The notes beneath the pieces were generated by a model. The model saw only the letters and a program-made list of their open reading frames with translations. It searched no databases and was not told the DNA's origin. Position numbers and translations under genes: made by a program. Shown in pieces: positions 1 through 5,692 of a stretch of 6,456 bases of DNA. This DNA comes from Planctomycetota bacterium (GTDB taxonomy: Bacteria; Planctomycetota; Phycisphaerae; WQYP01). The stretch's first letter is position 1. The number at the start of each line of letters is the position of its first letter. The stretch lies in NCBI GenBank assembly GCA_021795535.1, contig JAJYPG010000076.1, forward strand, positions 1 through 6,456, written 5' to 3'.

Positions 1-132
1 GCGAGCCGCGGAAGGTGCTTAACTCAATATTTCTTTCCGCCGCTTTTGACTGGCCCATAAAAGTACGGCATCACAAAGGCAGGTTTTTTGCCCACAGTTC
101 ACCGCGCCAGTAGCCTGGAAGGACTCGCGGCG

Positions 133-138
133 TATAAT
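133..138 (+). promoter_or_regulatory. -10 box of the trxB promoter
   Basis: A perfect TATAAT lies 31 bases upstream of the GTG chosen as the trxB start. A transcript beginning about 7 bases after it (near 145) would carry a short leader with the ribosome binding site at 158-161. No good -35 box is visible 16-18 bases upstream (the bases near 110-115 are GTAGCC), so the promoter is either weak at -35 or activator-dependent. The box overlaps the in-frame ATG at 137, so that ATG would not be in the transcript. Bases 1-132 show no gene I can support. Confidence 0.5.
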
Positions 139-157
139 GCTCCGTCTGATGATGTTT

Positions 158-161
158 GGAG
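158..161 (+). promoter_or_regulatory. Ribosome binding site that sets the trxB start
   Basis: GGAG followed by an 8-base spacer to the GTG at 170. The in-frame ATG codons at 137, 149 and 152 have no comparable site at a proper distance. The GTG start also gives an N-terminus ([11 protein letters not shown]) that reaches the FAD-binding strand after the usual few residues. Confidence 0.7.
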
Positions 162-169
162 ATTCAACC

Positions 170-1156
170 GTGTCTGATATTCAAAAAGTAACAATCATTG
201 GCTCCGGCCCCGCTGGCTGGACCGCTGCTATTTACGCCGCTCGTGCCAACCTGCAACCTGTTGTTCTGGCTGGCGACGGCTTAAGCCGCGAACGCATGCC
301 CGGCGGCCAACTGATGTTCACCACGGAAGTGGAAAATTACCCGGGTTTTGAACATGGCATAGATGGCCAGAAGATGATGGGCGTTATGCGGCAGCAGGCC
401 GAGCGGTTTGGTTCTGTGGTGAAAGGCTCCTTTGTTTCCAAGGTAGATTTAAGCGCCCGCCCTTTCAAAATATGGCATTCCGATGAACTTAACGGCAATG
501 GCGAGGAGTTGCTGCTTTCGCACAGTGTTATTATTTCCACCGGTGCGGCGGCGAATTATCTTGGTCTGGAAAGCGAACGCAAGTTTGAAAACAACGGCTT
601 TTCGGCCTGTGCGGTCTGCGACGGGGCGTTGCCACGTTTCCGCGACAGGCCCGTGGTGGTGGTGGGCGGGGGAGATTCCGCCGTGGAGGAAGCAACCTAT
701 CTGACCAAGTTTTCCACGATAGTCCACATGGTGCATCTACGGGATACTTTTCGCGCGAGTAAAATTATGGCCCAACGGGCGCTGAGTAATGCTAAAATAA
801 AACCGGTCTGGAATTCAGCGGTTGAAGAGGTTCTTGGCTCAGATGAAAAAGGCGTTACAGGCGTGCGGGTGAAAAACCTGCAAACCGGCCAGACCACCGT
901 GCTGGAATGCAGCGGCATGTTCGCGGCAATTGGCCACACCCCCAACACCGCCTTTCTTGCCGGCCAAGTTGAATTGGATGAAAAAAAATATGTTGTGCTG
1001 AAAGATCGCTTCCGTTCCCTGACCAGCGTGGAAGGGGTATTTGCGGCGGGTGATTGCGCGGATTCTGTGTATCGCCAGGCCATTACCGCCGCGGGCATGG
1101 GGTGTAAAGCCGCCATAGATGCCGAACGCTGGCTGGCCGAGAAGGGTGTACATTAA
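170..1156 (+). CDS. trxB: Thioredoxin reductase (NADPH), FAD-dependent
   Basis: A cytoplasmic flavoenzyme that passes electrons from NADPH through FAD and a redox-active disulfide to thioredoxin, supplying the thioredoxin-dependent reductases. Seen from the GTG start (328 residues; the E. coli enzyme is about 320): FAD-binding GSGPAG at residues 11-16; [17 protein letters not shown], typical of the family, at about 44-60; the redox pair in CAVCDG (Cys147, Cys150); the NADPH-binding [10 protein letters not shown] at about 166-175; and the C-terminal FAD motif [10 protein letters not shown] with Asp295, followed by [12 protein letters not shown]. The CxxC pair separates it from ferredoxin-NADP reductases of the same fold. 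One deviation is that the usual HRRDxFRA phosphate-binding motif reads HLRDTFRA (about residues 189-196), so one arginine is a leucine. It has its own -10 box and stands alone, with 250 bases to the next gene. No convincing intrinsic terminator follows. The family call is very secure. Confidence 0.96.
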   Translation: MSDIQKVTIIGSGPAGWTAAIYAARANLQPVVLAGDGLSRERMPGGQLMFTTEVENYPGFEHGIDGQKMMGVMRQQAERFGSVVKGSFVSKVDLSARPFKIWHSDELNGNGEELLLSHSVIISTGAAANYLGLESERKFENNGFSACAVCDGALPRFRDRPVVVVGGGDSAVEEATYLTKFSTIVHMVHLRDTFRASKIMAQRALSNAKIKPVWNSAVEEVLGSDEKGVTGVRVKNLQTGQTTVLECSGMFAAIGHTPNTAFLAGQVELDEKKYVVLKDRFRSLTSVEGVFAAGDCADSVYRQAITAAGMGCKAAIDAERWLAEKGVH

Positions 1157-1406
1157 TCGGGCAGGTTCGCCGCACAAACGGTCCGGCCCGCCGTCAATTT
1201 AGATGCCAATCCGGAGGTATATTGCCCCTAAAAAAGGCCAGAATCATAGGCCAAGGGCACTTCCAGGGAAATATTCGCGTTTTCATTCAAAGTTTAAGGC
1301 CCAAAGGGGCCGATAATAGGGTCAGGCGGCAGGTTGGTGCGATTTCGCGGATATTCTCTTCCGGGTATCAACCTCTTGAGCCTGGTTCTTCAAAGGAGCT
1401 TGCGTC

Positions 1407-1583
1407 ATGGAAGAATATCAGCAACTGAAGCAAATTGTCGATCAAATTGCCGAGGATATGGCCAAGGCCTCCGGCGGCAACAAACAGGCTGGTACCCGCG
1501 TACGCAAAGCCATGCAGGATGTTCGTAAAATGGCGCAGAACATTCGCGTAAAGATACTGGAGATGCGTACGCAAGCCCCCTGA
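1407..1583 (+). CDS. Short histone H1-like (Hc1-type) nucleoid protein
   Basis: A 58-residue protein beginning MEEYQQLKQIVDQIAEDMAK and ending ILEMRTQAP. The pattern of an acidic/amphipathic first helix with D-x-AKA, then GNKQAGTRVRKAMQD, then a basic second helix, matches the core of chlamydial Hc1 (which, as I recall it, contains DLAKAEKGNKAAAQRVR). Hc1-family proteins bind DNA non-specifically and compact the nucleoid. The protein is entirely helix-forming and has no signal peptide or membrane segment. It covers only the conserved Hc1 core; the long Lys/Ala/Pro-rich tail of larger H1-like proteins is absent. Short forms of this kind occur in Planctomycetes, Verrucomicrobia and Bacteroidetes. 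The start is firm: AAAGGAG at 1392-1398 lies 8 bases before the ATG. The upstream 250 bases (1157-1406) show a GGCCC/GGGCC hairpin at 1298-1311 and a GATAAT (1312-1317) with no clear -35, so the promoter is unresolved. DNA binding is inferred from the family. Confidence 0.85.
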   Translation: MEEYQQLKQIVDQIAEDMAKASGGNKQAGTRVRKAMQDVRKMAQNIRVKILEMRTQAP

Positions 1584-1994
1584 TGGCCACCCATACATTT
1601 AGTCATTCATGTGTGCCATTTTTTCCGGGACGGCATGAAAATAGTGTTTTCTATTTTTCCCCGTGCAAACCAATGCCCGTTGAAGTGCCAAACAGCACAT
1701 AAGTGCTGCTAAGAACGTGGCTTTCGACAATTCGTAGCTGCGGTATTATGCGCTTACGGCTACTTTTGGAAAAAATTTCACACCCCTTTGCCATCGGGCA
1801 CCATTCATGCCACTTGCTCCCCGGCATACGCTGCCTTATAACCTTTTGGCGGCGTGTCAGGTTTCATTCGTCCTGTGTTTTCCGGCCATGGGGCGAGAGT
1901 CGCGTCGTTACCGATTTCGGGGCTGTTTCCGCGGTCCGGTGTCGGCGTTGTATTTGAATTCGGATTAAATCCAAACCCGAAATGGAAAGGTTCC
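1584..1994. other. Intergenic region with no supported gene
   Basis: About 410 bases. It holds the AT-rich hairpin at 1637-1658, a perfect 6-pair hairpin CAGCAC-ATAA-GTGCTG at 1693-1708, and a TATTAT at 1744-1749 preceded by TTCGAC at 1723-1728. The last two are a weak promoter candidate, as the 15-base spacing is short. Near the right end, TTCGG and CCGAA flank a GGATT/AATCC dyad at about 1959-1981, just before the dehydratase gene. Open frames here (for example 1703-1957) have no recognisable protein features or ribosome binding sites. Confidence 0.5.
1637..1658 (+). repeat. AT-rich hairpin downstream of the H1-like gene
   Basis: GAAAATAG and CTATTTTT form an 8-pair stem (one G:T) around a 6-base TGTTTT loop, starting about 54 bases after the hc1 stop. 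The right arm is T-rich, so it could help end the hc1 transcript. It is not a standard intrinsic terminator, because the stem is AT-rich and is followed by CCCCG rather than a T run. Confidence 0.35.
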
Positions 1995-2468
1995 ATGGCT
2001 CCATCGTTTCTTTATGATATTGGCTCGCTGGATCTCAATCGCATCGAAACACCGATCGAAGAGATTCGCAAAATCAATCCACATCGCTTTGAGATGGAAC
2101 AGTTATCCGGCATTATTCATGTGGATATTCCCAGTGTTACAGTTGTCGGCGTCAAATTTGTCACCATGGATGAATTCTGGGTTCGTGGACACATTCCCGG
2201 CCGACCGCTCATGCCCGGCGTGATCATCCTTGAGGCCGCCGCCCAGCTTTGCTCTTACATGAGCCATACTGTGACACCTGACATGGGATTCCTGGGCTTC
2301 GTGAAGGCGGACAACACCCGCTTTCGCGGCTCGGTTACACCGCCAAATTCACTATATCTCATAGCTAAAATGGTGGATATGTCCCGTCGTCGGGTAATTG
2401 CCAGGTGTCAGGGAATTTGCGACGGCACGCTGGTTTTTGAATCGGACATCACCGGCATGCCGGTCTGA
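1995..2468 (+). CDS. FabA/FabZ-like hot-dog beta-hydroxyacyl-ACP dehydratase
   Basis: A 157-residue cytoplasmic protein of the FabZ type, predicted to dehydrate beta-hydroxyacyl-ACP to trans-2-enoyl-ACP in fatty acid synthesis or a related acyl pathway. Seen: the active-site segment RGHIPGRPLMPGVIILEAAAQL (about residues 64-85) carries the catalytic His66 and Glu80 in the family arrangement (H-x-PG-x-P ... PG ... E-x-xAQ). Further on are GFLGFVKADNTRFRGSVTPP, the usual substrate-tunnel strand, and a closing CDGTLVFESDI strand. The first 45 residues (LDLNRIETPIEEIRKINPHRFEMEQLSGI) extend beyond E. coli FabZ and resemble a planctomycete subfamily as I remember it. The ATG at 1995 is preferred because AAAGG sits just upstream (4-base spacer). 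The frame stays open back to a GTG at 1854, but that extension has no family character. The UvrC-like gene follows 45 bases downstream, so co-transcription is plausible. I give no gene symbol because the family has several functional paralogues. Confidence 0.85.
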   Translation: MAPSFLYDIGSLDLNRIETPIEEIRKINPHRFEMEQLSGIIHVDIPSVTVVGVKFVTMDEFWVRGHIPGRPLMPGVIILEAAAQLCSYMSHTVTPDMGFLGFVKADNTRFRGSVTPPNSLYLIAKMVDMSRRRVIARCQGICDGTLVFESDITGMPV

Positions 2469-2502
2469 TGTTTTACGCTTCCTGGCCGCAGACGGACCCC
2501 AC

Positions 2503-2507
2503 GGGGA
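2503..2507 (+). promoter_or_regulatory. Ribosome binding site that sets the uvrC-like start
   Basis: GGGGA with a 6-base spacer to the ATG at 2514. The in-frame TTG at 2508 directly abuts the site and cannot be served by it, so the ATG two codons later is the better start. Confidence 0.6.
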
Positions 2508-2513
2508 TTGTCC

Positions 2514-3935
2514 ATGCCCACCCCCGCTGATCATACTCTCCGGCCACTGGCCAAACACGGATTTTCCCATGCCATTATTGAAGCTCTAACAGACGGACCC
2601 GCCTCTTTCCCCGCCAAACCTGCGGTCTACGCGCTGTTTTCCGCCAATTTTACGCCTATTCTTCTGGCCACCACGGCGGATTTACGCGCCGCAGTTGCCC
2701 GTCGCCTCTGGCCAGCCAATACCGCATTGGCACCGAAAACCACCACCCCGGACTCACCCGATTCTGCCATTACAACGGAAACCAAATCGCCCAAACCTGG
2801 TCCACAAATTGATTACCTCAGTCTCACGCACTCCATCAGCTATTTGCCCGTCGGCAGTGGTTTTTGGGCCAACTGGCGTTACAGCCAGGCGGCCCGCGAG
2901 CTTTATCCAAAGCGTTATCAGCGAATGCTCGGCTGGAAACCTGCCTGGTTTATCAGCATTAATCCGCAAGCCGCCGCCCCCTTTTTCCATATTGGCACAA
3001 AAATATTCAACGCCTCAACCCTCACCTTTGGCCCGATCGCGGGACGTAACAACGCCCAGACTCTGGTCCACGAAATCACCGATCTTTTCGATCTTTGCCG
3101 TTATGAAGATATTCTTCATCAAACACCCCATGGCCGGGCGTGTGCCTATAAGGAAATGGCCAAATGCCCCGCGCCCTGCGATGGCTCTGTTTCCATGACG
3201 GAATATTCCATTGGTCTAATCGCCGCAATACAACTTCTTAACCAGTGGAGTGCTGGTTCAGCGGATTCGCCGCATGTTGCCACTCGCCAAACTCTGGAAA
3301 ATGCCATGCGTGCCGCCGCAGCGCGACTGGATTTTCGCCAGGCGGGAAAATGTCGCGACAAGCTTAAGAAACTTGACGAACTTTCCATCGCTGGCCTGAA
3401 TCATCTGGTGCCCATGAACGCGTGGGGTTATCTGGCTTTTCTGCCCGGAAAAACCAGTCGCTGGATTGAACCCCATGTCATCAGTCCGTACGGTATCTGG
3501 CGGCTGGCGCAGGTGCGCACCACGGACTTCCAGTCGGCAAACAAAGAATTTTGCGACCGTTGGCTGCAAATGGCGGCGAATTGTTTCACCAAGGCCACGT
3601 CCATGGAGATTGCCGTAGAAGTCAGTGATAATGCGGGTGAAAATCCGAAAGACGGAAAAATTTCTCCTGCGGAATTTTCCCCAGTTGCCAATCCGGAAGA
3701 GGTCGTTTCACTGGTCTGTTATCATCTTTTCCGCACGCGCGATCCGGGTTTGTATATATCACGCCAAAAATTGACCGATGCCGCCGGCCTGGCACAGCGC
3801 ATCACTCACTGGCTGGAAAAGGAAAAATCCCCCGCCAATCGCGCAGGTGGCGTTCTGGAGCAAAGCAACCAGGAAAAACCGGAAATATCCACGAATGAAA
3901 ATGATGGTGGTCTAGCCGCACCGGACGAAGCCTGA
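2514..3935 (+). CDS. UvrC-like protein with a degenerate GIY-YIG domain, cysteine cluster and UVR motif
   Basis: 473 residues, related to the N-terminal half of excinuclease subunit UvrC. Seen in order: a GIY-YIG-like start PAVYALFSANFTPILLATTADLRAAV (about 36-61); a Thr/Pro/Ser-rich insert (about 69-99); a second part of that domain ending WFISINP (about 146-152); FGPIAGRNNAQTLVHEITDLFDLC (about 172-195), equivalent to UvrC FGP..-..LFPLRTC; a four-cysteine cluster at 195, 210, 218 and 222 (GRAC-x7-C-PAP-C), which in UvrC ligates a 4Fe-4S cluster; and a UVR helix pair at about 259-290 (TLENAMRAAAARLDFRQAGKCRDKLKKL), which in UvrC contacts UvrB. By hand alignment the first Tyr is kept (Tyr39), but the second Tyr, the conserved Arg, Glu and Asn of the nuclease centre are replaced. 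The RNase H-like and helix-hairpin-helix C-terminal domains are missing; the last 180 residues are unrecognised. A non-cutting repair or DNA-binding role is an inference. Confidence 0.8.
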   Translation: MPTPADHTLRPLAKHGFSHAIIEALTDGPASFPAKPAVYALFSANFTPILLATTADLRAAVARRLWPANTALAPKTTTPDSPDSAITTETKSPKPGPQIDYLSLTHSISYLPVGSGFWANWRYSQAARELYPKRYQRMLGWKPAWFISINPQAAAPFFHIGTKIFNASTLTFGPIAGRNNAQTLVHEITDLFDLCRYEDILHQTPHGRACAYKEMAKCPAPCDGSVSMTEYSIGLIAAIQLLNQWSAGSADSPHVATRQTLENAMRAAAARLDFRQAGKCRDKLKKLDELSIAGLNHLVPMNAWGYLAFLPGKTSRWIEPHVISPYGIWRLAQVRTTDFQSANKEFCDRWLQMAANCFTKATSMEIAVEVSDNAGENPKDGKISPAEFSPVANPEEVVSLVCYHLFRTRDPGLYISRQKLTDAAGLAQRITHWLEKEKSPANRAGGVLEQSNQEKPEISTNENDGGLAAPDEA

Positions 3936-4005
3936 ATTCTTTCCGGTGTTTTCTTCGAGAGTTCCCATCTCGCCTTGCGGCAAGTTGAGGCGGTCTGGTG
4001 CGGCG

Positions 4006-4108
4006 GTTATGCTGATTCCAACGGAAGGATTCAACGCATGGGCAGCGGATTATTGCGATGAAAGATGGCGTCGGTTCATGTTACTTTTCTGCGACGGACC
4101 AGCATAAC
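4006..4108. repeat. 9-base perfect inverted repeat with an 85-base interior
   Basis: GTTATGCTG at 4006-4014 and its exact reverse complement CAGCATAAC at 4100-4108 bracket 85 bases. No open reading frame of note lies inside. It could be the end pair of a very small non-autonomous element, or the closing stem of a structured RNA. No target-site duplication is evident at the outer edges, so its nature is unknown. Confidence 0.4.
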
Positions 4109-4160
4109 GGATGTTTATACTCTACACGGCCATTGATGGTACTTATGTTCTGACAAGGAA

Positions 4161-4192
4161 TTGTAATGCAGGTCTGGAGACCTGCACTACAA
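4161..4192. repeat. REP-like 32-base near-perfect palindrome
   Basis: Outer arms TTGTA/TACAA, one A/C mismatch, then a perfect 9-pair stem TGCAGGTCT/AGACCTGCA around a 2-base GG centre. The A run that follows on the plus strand would be a T run located 5' of the hairpin on the minus strand, so it is not an intrinsic terminator in either direction. The GCAGGTCT-xx-AGACCTGC core resembles dispersed intergenic palindromes I associate with planctomycete and related genomes. Whether it is repeated in this genome cannot be seen from one window. Confidence 0.65.
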
Positions 4193-4248
4193 AAAATCGG
4201 ATTTTGCTGTTTGGTAAAAGTATCATCAATAGCTTCGTAGAGTTTAAC

Positions 4249-4254
4249 AGGTGA
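4249..4254 (+). promoter_or_regulatory. Ribosome binding site that sets the xerD start
   Basis: AGGTGA with a 5-base spacer to the ATG at 4260. A GTG at 4251 in the same frame lies inside this site and is unlikely to be the start. Confidence 0.6.
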
Positions 4255-4259
4255 ACTTC

Positions 4260-5216
4260 ATGCCGCGTGGCCAGAAAAAAGATCGTATCTCCTTAGCCGC
4301 CATTGAAGTGGATATGGATCCACGCGACCGTTCCGCCATCACCGGCTTTTTAACTTACGTTGAAATGGAACTCGGGCTTTCCAACAACACGCTGCTGGCC
4401 TATCGCGGTGATATGGCCGACATTGCCACGTTTTGTGTCCGGGCGAAAAAGCCGATTTTACAGGCTGACACCAACCTGATCGGCGGATATTTGCGCTATC
4501 TGCAAAGCGAAAGAAAAATGCAGATCGCCAGTATTCTGCGCCACGCCGCCGCCATGAAAATGTTTTTCCGGTTCGCCAAAGCCCGCGGATTCTGTGGCGT
4601 GGATCCGACGGAACTGCTGGACACTCCGCATAAGTGGAAAAAGCTCCCTGAGGTGCTGGGCCGCGCACAAATGAATGCACTGCTTATAGCGGTGGATCCA
4701 AACCATCGCCTGGCCCTGCGCGATCAAGCCATTGTGGAACTCTTTTATGCCTGTGGCCTGCGTGCCAGCGAACTGGCGGATTTAACCACAAGCAATCTGC
4801 ACATGGACCTTGGGGCCATTCGCGTGGTGGGAAAAGGCCAAAAAGAGCGGATTATTCCCATCGGCAAGCCTGCACAAAATGCCATCAAAAAATACCTCGC
4901 GGAATTGCGCCCGCAGCTTATCGCTGTGAAGGGAATAGAGCGGCCACAGGTGTTTGTTTCCCGTTCCGGCCAGCCGATCAACCGCATTGTGCTGTGGCAG
5001 AGATTGTCGCGCATTTCCAAGCAGGCGGGCCTGCGGCGCATTCATCCGCATACTTTGCGGCACACGTTCGCCACGCATCTGCTTTCCGGCGGAGCGGACC
5101 TGCGAATTGTGCAGGAACTGCTGGGCCATTCCAATGTGGTCACCACGCAAATTTATACGCATGTGGATGCCGACCGGCTCAAGGCCGTACACCAGAAATT
5201 CCATCCGCGCAAATAA
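4260..5216 (+). CDS. xerD: Site-specific tyrosine recombinase XerD
   Basis: A 318-residue DNA strand-exchange enzyme. With a XerC partner, XerD normally resolves chromosome dimers at dif, near the division septum under FtsK control. Seen from the ATG: a basic lead of about 25 residues, then an N-terminal core-binding domain (about 26-110; [22 protein letters not shown] is typical of Xer), then the catalytic domain. Active-site residues are all present: Arg168 in ACGLRASEL, Lys192 in VVGKGQKER, His264 and Arg267 in [14 protein letters not shown], His290 in [11 protein letters not shown], and the nucleophile Tyr299 in IYTHV. The end [12 protein letters not shown] is the XerD-style tail, which favours XerD over XerC or a phage integrase. 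The length is slightly above the usual 298 because of the N-terminal lead; an internal ATG at 4311 would remove 17 residues. It stands alone between two repeat-bearing intergenic regions. Confidence 0.92.
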   Translation: MPRGQKKDRISLAAIEVDMDPRDRSAITGFLTYVEMELGLSNNTLLAYRGDMADIATFCVRAKKPILQADTNLIGGYLRYLQSERKMQIASILRHAAAMKMFFRFAKARGFCGVDPTELLDTPHKWKKLPEVLGRAQMNALLIAVDPNHRLALRDQAIVELFYACGLRASELADLTTSNLHMDLGAIRVVGKGQKERIIPIGKPAQNAIKKYLAELRPQLIAVKGIERPQVFVSRSGQPINRIVLWQRLSRISKQAGLRRIHPHTLRHTFATHLLSGGADLRIVQELLGHSNVVTTQIYTHVDADRLKAVHQKFHPRK

Positions 5217-5260
5217 TTTCCGTTCTACTTTGCAGGGCGGTACGTCCCGACAATATCCGT

Positions 5261-5317
5261 GAGGCGGTATACCAACGATTCCCGATTAAAATCAGGGCAT
5301 CCATTTATGACCGCCTC
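5261..5317. repeat. Nested inverted repeat downstream of xerD
   Basis: GAGGCGGT (5261-5268) and ACCGCCTC (5310-5317) form an 8-pair outer stem. Inside, CCCGATT (5281-5287) faces AATC-A-GGG (5290-5297) as a second stem with one bulged A and a 2-base AA loop. The right outer arm also forms an alternative hairpin, GACCG/CGGTC (5309-5323). It begins about 45 bases after the xerD stop. No T run follows, so a role in stabilising or ending the xerD mRNA is only possible. Confidence 0.45.
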
Positions 5318-5428
5318 TCGGTCAAGCGGTGACGGCGGGAAGACAAAACCGCAAAAACCGCGGATTACGCCAATTACCCAAAGCGGCGGATACTGTGTGG
5401 TAATGCAATAAACATATATACTAACATC

Positions 5429-5458
5429 AATTAACATAATGTTATTTTAACAAGAAGT
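5429..5458 (-). other. dif-like (Xer recombination) candidate site
   Basis: Read on the minus strand, TTATGTTAATT (5439-5429) matches 10 of 11 bases of the XerD half-site TTATGTTAAAT of E. coli dif as I recall it. Eight bases away, ACTTCTTGTTA (5458-5448) matches 7 of 11 of the B. subtilis dif XerC half-site ACTTCCTAGAA. The chromosomal dif centre is normally 6 bases, so the 8-base centre is off (plasmid cer has 8). The plus strand also forms a perfect TAACAT-A-ATGTTA palindrome (5432-5444). It lies about 210 bases downstream of xerD. The region is very AT-rich, so a chance match is quite possible. Confidence 0.25.
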
Positions 5459-5685
5459 TATTTGCTAAATCATTTGTCGGCAAGGATTTAATGCCGCCAG
5501 AAAGGTCGTATTAATGTCCCCGTTTCCAAAGCCCATTTCGCTCTCGTGTCGTGTAATCTGTCGTCGTCCCCCTGGTTAATCCTTCGTCCCCTCTGTCACC
5601 CCGCATCTCCGCGCGACATTTGGGTTGCAGCACCGCCACGCCGTGTTATCCGAAGTCTTATCCCGTTATCTCCGCTGCCATCATG

Positions 5686-5691
5686 AAAAAA
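5686..5691 (-). terminator. T run directly after tRNA-His
   Basis: Six T residues on the minus strand begin 1 base after the discriminator base of tRNA-His. With the GC-rich T-arm just upstream, this may end the tRNA transcript. No separate hairpin sits between the tRNA and the T run, so this is tentative. Confidence 0.35.
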
Positions 5692-5692
5692 G

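Larger units (their letters stand above)
3936..4259. other. Intergenic region rich in inverted repeats
   Basis: About 320 bases with no supported gene. Just after the uvrC-like stop are small adjacent hairpins, CGAGA/TCTCG (3956-3972) and CGCCT/AGGCG (3971-3992). Neither is followed by a T run, so neither is a good intrinsic terminator. A widely spaced inverted repeat (4006-4108) and a compact palindrome (4161-4192) follow and are listed separately. TATCAT at 4221-4226 could be a -10 box for xerD, but no matching -35 box is visible. Confidence 0.5.
5217..5692. other. Long intergenic region between xerD and tRNA-His
   Basis: About 476 bases with no supported gene. It has three compositional zones: a GC-rich hairpin zone next to xerD (5231-5360), an AT-rich zone (about 5400-5475) containing a dif-like candidate, and a pyrimidine-rich plus strand (about 5516-5680) with short runs such as TCGTGTCGTG and GTCGTCGTCC. 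The xerD transcript and the minus-strand tRNA-His transcript converge here, yet no standard bidirectional terminator is visible. Confidence 0.5.

Noticed and set aside
84..92. GGCAGGTTTTTTGCC as a terminator of an upstream gene
   Set aside because: The stem is only about 4 pairs and the T run is in the loop rather than after the stem.
24..95. 23-codon minus-strand frame from GTG, with a [10 protein letters not shown] end
   Set aside because: Basic and curious, but it has no ribosome binding site, is too short to judge, and lies in the region upstream of trxB.
697..1116. Long minus-strand frame inside trxB, and similar frames opposite xerD (4782-5204) and uvrC-like (3258-3569)
   Set aside because: These are antisense shadows of strongly supported genes and have no ribosome binding sites or recognisable domains.
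1222..1428. Open frame starting with TTG behind a GGAGG, overlapping the H1-like start
   Set aside because: The ribosome-site match is good, but the spacer is only 4 bases, the start is TTG, codons include many AGA/AGG/ATA unlike the neighbours, no family is recognisable, and it overlaps a well-supported gene in another frame.
1854..1994. N-terminal extension of the FabZ-like protein from a GTG
   Set aside because: The frame is open, but the 47 extra residues show no family similarity, there is no ribosome binding site at the GTG, and the ATG at 1995 gives a normal N-terminus.
5225..5437. 70-residue minus-strand open frame
   Set aside because: No ribosome binding site, it covers hairpins and AT-rich DNA, and its composition and sequence resemble no protein.
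5514..5579. 21-residue plus-strand frame with AAAGG 8 bases upstream
   Set aside because: Spacing is plausible, but the product is too short and unlike any known leader peptide, and no gene follows on that strand.
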